A DNA stretch of 18,590 nt, from assembly GCA_020724205.1 (NCBI GenBank), contig DYHK01000001.1:13199-31788 (forward strand). The letters are read 5' to 3'. Source of the stretch: Candidatus Aenigmatarchaeum sp. (lineage in GTDB: Archaea > Nanobdellota > Nanobdellia > Pacearchaeales > GW2011-AR1). Below the pieces are notes generated by a model. That model saw nothing but the letters and a program-made list of their open reading frames with translations. It did not search any database and was not told where the DNA came from. Of this stretch, positions 14,736-18,590 are shown one piece after another (the first letter of the stretch is position 1; each line of letters begins with the position of its first letter). Position numbers and translations under genes: made by a program.

Positions 14736-15129
14736 TAGAAACGCCCCAACTTTGTTTGTGTAAAATTGCCTATCTTCTGGCTTGGATTTCCAAAGACAGA
14801 ATACTCAAACACATCCTTTCCTTGCTGTTCAAGAATGTATCTCTTGACTGCTTCTTGACTAACGTGACCTGCACTTCCACAATAGTATCCTATTGCCCAA
14901 AGTGAATCATAACCTTTGCCATAATGCTTCTGTCTTCACATTGTCCATTGATTATTGTTCTTAACACTTCAGCCACCTTGCCTTTCAATACTTTTCTCCG
15001 ATACTTCGGAATCCATATTATATGGTAATTGATATTGAACTTGCAGTGAGAACCTGTCCTCACTGTTGCAATCTTCACATCCAGATTGCATTTTACTGGA
15101 TTGAAATGCGGATATTCTTTTGTAGTCAT
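14735..15129 (-). pseudogene. tnpA: IS200/IS605 TnpA (Y1 transposase), internally deleted and frameshifted
   Basis: From ATG 15129 the frame gives the TnpA N-terminus (FNINYHIIWIPKYRRKVLKG). It runs to GQCED at ~14935, after which it is out of frame and stops at ~14890. The other frame then continues as KHYGKGYDSLWAIGYYCG, SAGHVSQEAVKRYILEQQ, and so on, the normal TnpA C-terminus with the catalytic-tyrosine helix (RYILEQQ), ending at TAA 14737-14735. About 45 residues between the two parts are absent, including where the HUH motif (HIHLF-like) should be. The protein cannot be active as a transposase. Its SD (GGAGGTGG) lies in a hairpin arm. Residue estimates come from family knowledge, not alignment. 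Confidence 0.8.
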
Positions 15130-15130
15130 A

Positions 15131-15160
15131 GCGACCACCTCCAACTTCTGAGGTGGTTGC
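15131..15160 (-). promoter_or_regulatory. hairpin sequestering the tnpA ribosome binding site
   Basis: On the minus strand GCAACCACCTC (15160-15150) pairs with GAGGTGGTCGC (15141-15131), 10 of 11 bases, with an 8-base loop. The second arm contains the SD of tnpA, one base before ATG 15129. Hiding the transposase ribosome site in a hairpin is a known repression device of IS200. Confidence 0.7.
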
Positions 15161-15170
15161 ATAATCGTTA

Positions 15171-15274
15171 GAGGTTGTGCCTTGTAGCGAACCCTTCAAA
15201 AAATCTTTAGGCATAAACCGACCTTTCAATGAAAGGGAAAGATTTTTGATAGAGGGTTTGCGTGGTACAACCTC
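15171..15274 (-). repeat. large imperfect inverted repeat in the element's leader
   Basis: The outer arms are 15267-15274 and 15171-15178 (GAGGTTGT / ACAACCTC). The inner arms are 15238-15258 and 15190-15208 (AAGATTTTT with AGGGTT, against AACCCT with AAAAATCTT). The apex is CCTTTC-AAT-GAAAGG (15222-15236). Transcribed, this makes a long branched stem before tnpA. A 119-codon frame (15328-14969) reads through it from the left-boundary ATG; whether that peptide is made is unknown. It may be a structural RNA, a leader peptide or both. Confidence 0.6.
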
Positions 15275-15284
15275 GTCAGTCGTT

Positions 15285-15315
15285 CCGTAGTCAGAAACTA
15301 CGGACTTCAGTCCGT
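15285..15315 (-). repeat. left-end hairpin of the element and a competing second stem
   Basis: The left-end hairpin is 15300-15315 (6-bp stem, loop TGAA on the minus strand), eight bases inside the boundary. A second perfect 7-bp stem, CCGTAGT/ACTACGG at 15285-15303, shares four bases with it, so only one of the two can form at a time. The target-like ATGAC is at 15328-15324. Confidence 0.7.
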
Positions 15316-15324
15316 TAGAGTATG

Positions 15325-15759
15325 TCATTTGTTTATCCTCTTTTTCAATTCAGATGAACTAATACTTTCAGTATATGGTACATATATTATTTTATCAATG
15401 TATAGATTGTAGTAGTGACTTCCTTTTTCTAGTCCTATTTGGTTAATGTAGTCTTTCTTTAACCAGTCACTACCTATAACTATCCAACTTGGTTTAATCT
15501 TTTTTATAAGACTTAGACCATTATCCTCATTAACTACTACTATATCTACGTACTTACATTGTTCTATTATGGATGCTCTTTCATCTAGATTCATTACGGG
15601 TTTTTTTCCTTTGTATTTTTTTACGAACTCGTCTGTGTTTATTCCTACTATTAATTTTTCTCCTAGTTGTTTAGCTCTTCGTAGTAGATTGAAGTGTCCT
15701 TTGTGAGGTAAATCAAATGTTCCTATTGTTAGTACTGTAGTATTATTTTGCTTCTCCAT
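15325..15759 (-). CDS. TagD-like cytidylyltransferase (nucleotidyltransferase)
   Basis: This 144-aa protein has the HxGH-type signature GTFDLPHKGHFNLL (13-26) and the C-terminal ISSSELKKRI. Together these define the cytidylyltransferase family that includes glycerol-3-phosphate cytidylyltransferase. VIGSDWLKKDY matches the TagD substrate-side loop better than archaeal RibL-type FAD synthetase, which is the main alternative. It would make a CDP-activated alcohol or sugar, probably feeding the glycosyltransferases nearby (inference). ATG 15759 overlaps the end of the polymerase gene by 17 bases, with GGAGAAGG upstream. Its TGA stop (15327-15325) lies in the ATGAC where the element inserted; the stop is kept intact. 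Confidence 0.85.
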   Translation of the reverse strand: MEKQNNTTVLTIGTFDLPHKGHFNLLRRAKQLGEKLIVGINTDEFVKKYKGKKPVMNLDERASIIEQCKYVDIVVVNEDNGLSLIKKIKPSWIVIGSDWLKKDYINQIGLEKGSHYYNLYIDKIIYVPYTESISSSELKKRINK

Positions 15760-17512
15760 AGTTGTATCCTTCTCCTATTTCGCTTATGATTGGTACTTTG
15801 AAATTTACTACTGATTCCATTGTTTCTTTTATAGATGTTTTTGCTTCGTTTATATATTTTTCGGTCACTTCAAAAACGTATTCGTCATGAATACATGCTA
15901 TTATGTTCATTTTCCATTCTGGGTTTCTATGTTTTAGGTTTAGTAGTTTTATTCCTGCTATTCGTATCATGTCTGCACTGAATCCTTGAATCAAGAAGTT
16001 AAATGCTTGTCTATATGCTGATGATGGGTAGTATCCTTTTTCGTTTTTGCTGAATCGTCTGCGTCTTCCTGTTAATGATTTTATGTATCCGTTTCTTCTT
16101 AGAAATATGGCACATTCGTCTATACTTTTTTTTACACCTGAGAATGAGTTGAAGTATTTGTCTAGAAATTGTTGTGCTTCTTCCTCGGTGCAATTCCAAT
16201 CATTACTAAATCCCTTGGCACTTTTTCCGTAGGCTACACCAAAGTTTATACTTTTAGCAATAGTTCTACTTACTCCAAATTGATTAGCTGTTTCTTGGTG
16301 AAAGTCTTTTCCACTCTTAAAAGCTTCTATCATGGCTGTGTCATTACTTATTTGTGCTAATACTCTGAGTTCTTGTCCACTGTAATCTGCTACTATTAGT
16401 TTTTTACCTGGTGATGCTATGAAACATTTTCTTACATCAATGGATAAGGATTCATTCTTTTTTGGTAGTTGTTGTAGGTTCGGGGAGTTGCTACTTAGTC
16501 TTCCTGTTCTTGTTCCAGTATCATTAAAATGTGTTCTTATTTTTGTGTCTGGGTCTATATAGTTTTCTAGTGTTTCGTAGAATGAGTTTAAGAGTTTTTG
16601 GGCTGTTTTGTATTGTTCTAGTATTTCTATAAATTCGTGTTTTCCTTTTAGTATGTTTAATGTTTTCTTGTTGGTTTTGTTTTTTCCTGTTTTTGTTGTT
16701 TCTATTGGTTGTAGTCCTAGTTTTTTAAATAGTATATTATTTAGGTGTTCTGTGCTGTTGAAGTTTATGTTGCTTTTTATACTCATTTCACCTGTTAATG
16801 TATACTGGAATACATATTTCTCTCCTAATATATCCAGCATTTGTTTTTCTAGTTCAAATACCAAATCTCTTAACTTATGTTTAGTAATAACAATCTCCTC
16901 TTTATCTACTAAAAATCCGTTTGTTTCCATCTCAATTATAACCCTAAGGAAAGGCATCTCAATCTTTCTAAACAACATTTCCAGTGACTGTTCTTTTAAT
17001 TCTTTAGAAAATAATATGGCTAACTCCCAAGTCCACAAAGCATCATTAAGAGCATACTTATAAAACAACTCTTTACTCTTCTTTGCAACCTCATAACTTA
17101 CAATATCATACCCTAAAATTTTATTAGCCAACTCCTTTAATCCATGCTTACTATTTTCATCTATTAAATGATGAGCAACCATAGTATCAAACCACTCAGC
17201 ACTATTAAAACTCAAACCATATTTTTTAAGAACTTTAAAATCAAACACACAGTTATGACAAATAACTATACAATCTCTAAACTTACTAGATATTAGTTCT
17301 GAAGGAAAACAATCTTTAATAACAGAATAATCATTAATACTCACAAAATCAATATAAACAATAGTGGAACCATCACACAAACTTATACCTTCTAATTCTT
17401 GATTAGAATAATTAAGAGATGTAGTTTCTGTATCTAAACTGAAACATTTGAAATTGAAGGATTCCTTAAATGTTTTTATTTCTTCTTTTGTTTTTACTAT
17501 TATCTCCCTCAT
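15743..17512 (-). CDS. family A DNA polymerase with 3'-5' exonuclease
   Basis: This 589-aa protein has a DnaQ-like proofreading domain followed by a Klenow-type polymerase; there is no 5'-3' exonuclease. Exo motifs are D27/E29 (SLDTETTSL), D91 (HNCVFDF) and YALND (153-157). Polymerase motif A is VADYSGQELR (catalytic D376). Motif B is RTIAKSINFGVAYG (R416, K420, F424, Y428). Motif C is HDE (542-544). All catalytic residues are present, so it should be an active replicative viral polymerase. The loop before motif B is a few residues shorter than in bacterial Pol I. No SD stands before ATG 17512. GATTTAAATAG ~25 bases upstream could be a TATA element for leaderless expression. Confidence 0.95.
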   Translation of the reverse strand: MREIIVKTKEEIKTFKESFNFKCFSLDTETTSLNYSNQELEGISLCDGSTIVYIDFVSINDYSVIKDCFPSELISSKFRDCIVICHNCVFDFKVLKKYGLSFNSAEWFDTMVAHHLIDENSKHGLKELANKILGYDIVSYEVAKKSKELFYKYALNDALWTWELAILFSKELKEQSLEMLFRKIEMPFLRVIIEMETNGFLVDKEEIVITKHKLRDLVFELEKQMLDILGEKYVFQYTLTGEMSIKSNINFNSTEHLNNILFKKLGLQPIETTKTGKNKTNKKTLNILKGKHEFIEILEQYKTAQKLLNSFYETLENYIDPDTKIRTHFNDTGTRTGRLSSNSPNLQQLPKKNESLSIDVRKCFIASPGKKLIVADYSGQELRVLAQISNDTAMIEAFKSGKDFHQETANQFGVSRTIAKSINFGVAYGKSAKGFSNDWNCTEEEAQQFLDKYFNSFSGVKKSIDECAIFLRRNGYIKSLTGRRRRFSKNEKGYYPSSAYRQAFNFLIQGFSADMIRIAGIKLLNLKHRNPEWKMNIIACIHDEYVFEVTEKYINEAKTSIKETMESVVNFKVPIISEIGEGYNYGEAK

Positions 17513-17533
17513 AAATAAATAAAGAACTACTAT

Positions 17534-17872
17534 CTATTTAAATCTTTTGGTCATTTTTCCATCAAGCTTTTTATAATATTCCTGATGATGCTTAGGAAAC
17601 TTCTCATTACACATCTTTCTAACTATCCTTTCTTCTCCAAATAATGAACGTCTTTTTTTTCCAAGAGCAAAACTTATTTCTCTATGAACATTCTCATGAG
17701 CAATAGCCTTACTAAACATTATTATAAATTTTTTAGAGCTATGTGTATCATTCCACAACTTTTGAATATTAACATATATATCATTATTCTTATAAAGGAA
17801 AGCACTAAATATACTAGCATCCTCTCCATCTATTCTTTTCACAATTTTTAGTTGACTATTTCGCTTTTTCAA
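17534..17872 (-). CDS. small HENVH (HExxH-type) putative zinc metallopeptidase
   Basis: This 112-aa protein starts at TTG 17872 with GGAGAGGG upstream, five bases after the previous gene. H59-E60-N61-V62-H63 sits in a helix (SKAIAHENVHREISFAL) and matches the zinc-binding HExxH motif. E80/E81 seventeen or more residues later could be the third ligand. The size fits a minimal gluzincin-like domain of the ImmA/SprT type. It could process a viral or host protein or cleave a repressor, but no partner is visible. The motif might also be coincidental in a basic helical protein. Confidence 0.55.
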   Translation of the reverse strand: MKKRNSQLKIVKRIDGEDASIFSAFLYKNNDIYVNIQKLWNDTHSSKKFIIMFSKAIAHENVHREISFALGKKRRSLFGEERIVRKMCNEKFPKHHQEYYKKLDGKMTKRFK

Positions 17873-17875
17873 TTT

Positions 17876-18091
17876 TTAACCCTCTCCTACAAGTTGATAT
17901 GTATAACCTCTAAATAATTTAGAATTATTCATCTCCATAAACCTATATAATCTATCTTTTTTCTTGAACAAATATATATCTCCACCAAGCCTATTATCCC
18001 TGTAACCAAATCCTAAATATTCTAATTTCATACCTTGCTCTATAACACCTTTTGGTAAAGGTATCCTCCACACCATCTCTTCTAATCTCAT
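17876..18091 (-). CDS. small protein of unknown function
   Basis: This 71-aa protein starts at ATG 18091 with the SD GGTGGTGAGAG. It is rich in aromatic and basic residues and predicted beta strands (KLEYLGFGYRDNRLGGDIYL, DRLYRFMEMN). No motif or membrane segment is seen. Its start overlaps the TGA that ends the interrupted small gene upstream (ATGA, 18091-18088), so it belongs to the same early operon. I do not recognise it. Confidence 0.6.
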   Translation of the reverse strand: MRLEEMVWRIPLPKGVIEQGMKLEYLGFGYRDNRLGGDIYLFKKKDRLYRFMEMNNSKLFRGYTYQLVGEG

Positions 18092-18336
18092 ACTCTCACC
18101 ACCTTATAATCCTCACTTACAAATAAATTAATAATCTTGTAGTCTTTAAATAAATCTTTAAGTATCCTATTACAGTCCTTTTAATCATTACTTACTCTTT
18201 TCCATGATGAATACATCTTCTTTGCCATATCATATTCCTCTAACTTAATAGATGCTTCTTCAAAGCAACTCATAGCGGTTAAAGCATTCTGATAATCAAT
18301 ATCATTAATGATATCATCTAGGTTTTCACTTCCCAT
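18088..18336 (-). pseudogene. small gene interrupted by an in-frame TAA
   Basis: From ATG 18336 (SD GGAG, overlapping the previous gene by 11 bases) the frame encodes 51 acidic-helical residues (INDIDYQNALTAMSCFEEAS and so on). It then meets TAA at 18183-18181. The same frame stays open for 30 more codons (CNRILKDLFKDYKIINLFVS and so on) to a TGA that forms an ATGA overlap with the next gene, as elsewhere in this operon. The second part has no start codon of its own. Either the gene was longer and has gained a stop, or only the 51-aa peptide is made and the rest is leftover. A sequencing error is possible. Confidence 0.5.
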
Positions 18337-18590
18337 TTAACATTCTCCACTTTACATATTCGGCACACTGTATATTAAAATATACTGCGGATGCATGGTC
18401 TTCATCATCTTCTCCACTAAGCCACTGCATAAAATGTCTAAATGCAGAAGACTTAAATCTTTCTAACTCTTCATCTGTTTTTGCTAATTCCCAGTTTCTC
18501 ATACCATACTTTTCCTTTCCTTTAGTCATGTGTGAAGCCCATCTAGTAAACATCTGTTCACTAAAAGGTAAAAGTTTAGGTGTTATAAGG
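18326..18590 (-). CDS. dATP/dGTP diphosphohydrolase-like protein (5' partial)
   Basis: The frame is open to the window edge, so the start lies outside. Residues before the internal ATG 18553 (TPKLLPFSEQ) fit the family better than starting there. The segment KGKEKYGMRNWELA followed by SAFRHFMQWLSGEDDEDHAS matches the 'GaeKYg.RNWe ... SAfRHl.qwl.GE.dEDHlaAv.wN' pattern of the viral dATP/dGTP diphosphohydrolase domain (often annotated DUF5664). The His and Glu/Asp residues of the second motif would bind metal. It probably hydrolyses dNTPs to shape the nucleotide pool during replication. It is the first visible gene of the leftward operon that includes the polymerase. Confidence 0.7.
   Translation of the reverse strand, partial: LITPKLLPFSEQMFTRWASHMTKGKEKYGMRNWELAKTDEELERFKSSAFRHFMQWLSGEDDEDHASAVYFNIQCAEYVKWRMLNGK

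Larger units (their letters stand above)
13973..15323 (-). mobile_element. IS200/IS605-like element with a cytosine methyltransferase in place of tnpB
   Basis: This is a 1351-bp insertion between the cytidylyltransferase and a glycosyltransferase. The left end carries a hairpin (ACGGAC-TGAA-GTCCGT on the minus strand) eight bases in. The right end carries CCAAGAC-TAAA-GTCTTGG, 19 bases before its final ATGAC. The two share the core GACTRAAGTC. ATGAC flanks the left end and closes the right end, as in IS200/IS605 elements whose cleavage and target sites match (e.g. TTGAT in ISDra2). Inside lie a structured leader, a deleted tnpA and a C5-methyltransferase gene, with no tnpB body. Joining the flanks restores a perfect ATGA gene overlap, supporting the boundaries. 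It lacks an intact transposase, so movement would need one in trans. Confidence 0.75.

Noticed and set aside
14969..15328. 119-aa protein starting at the left boundary of the element
   Set aside because: It overlaps terminal hairpins, a long inverted repeat and the tnpA start in another frame. It is kept only as a note in the leader features because protein-level support is lacking.
16608..17063. 151-aa plus-strand frame opposite the polymerase gene
   Set aside because: It is antisense to conserved polymerase sequence, hydrophobic Phe/Ser/Leu-rich, and a typical antisense shadow in AT-rich DNA.

Overview
The window is a densely packed, AT-rich stretch of a tailed-virus (Caudoviricetes, siphovirus-like) genome or provirus. 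An archaeal host, possibly a methanogen, is the best guess but is not proven. Supporting signs are: start sites led by GGTGA/GAGGTG; TTTATATAA-type TATA boxes at archaeal spacing (clearest at 12281-12289); almost every gene linked by ATGA/TAATG overlaps; and a TnpA remnant of the kind common in archaea. Against this, the polymerase is family A, which is more typical of bacterial viruses. No tRNA, rRNA, CRISPR array or integrase was seen.

Region 1 (1-10758, + strand) is the virion and lysis module. In order it holds: the C-terminus of a LamG-like surface protein; a GT2 glycosyltransferase; head-tail connector; head closure; tail terminator-like; gp10-like neck protein; major tail protein; a small coiled-coil protein; two tail-assembly-chaperone-like ORFs; a short tape measure; a Dit-like protein; a baseplate hub; three tail-tip/fibre proteins; a transglutaminase-like cysteine peptidase; a holin-like protein; and a membrane-anchored Val/Glu-rich protein. 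It ends in a two-hairpin terminator shared with the convergent opposite strand.

Region 2 (10860-18590, - strand) is the nucleotide, replication and glycosylation module. In transcription order it holds: a dATP/dGTP diphosphohydrolase-like protein (cut by the window edge); a small gene interrupted by an in-frame TAA; a small unknown protein; an HENVH metallopeptidase-like protein; a family A DNA polymerase with 3'-5' exonuclease; a TagD-like cytidylyltransferase; an inserted IS200/IS605-like element; a GT2 enzyme; a 53-aa Cys/His protein; a GT-A-like protein; a small unknown; and, after its own promoter, two more GT2 enzymes. The cytidylyltransferase and the glycosyltransferases plausibly build a surface glycan on the virion or host.

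The most unusual object is the inserted element (13973-15323, - strand). It has IS200/IS605-type terminal hairpins, a structured leader and a hairpin that hides the tnpA ribosome site. Its tnpA has lost the segment that should carry the HUH motif. Where tnpB would be expected there is a C5-cytosine DNA methyltransferase gene whose 3' end runs through the right-end hairpin. Both boundaries carry ATGAC. Removing the element in silico restores an ATGA stop/start overlap between the cytidylyltransferase and the next glycosyltransferase, so the element appears to have entered a translational-coupling junction without breaking either gene.
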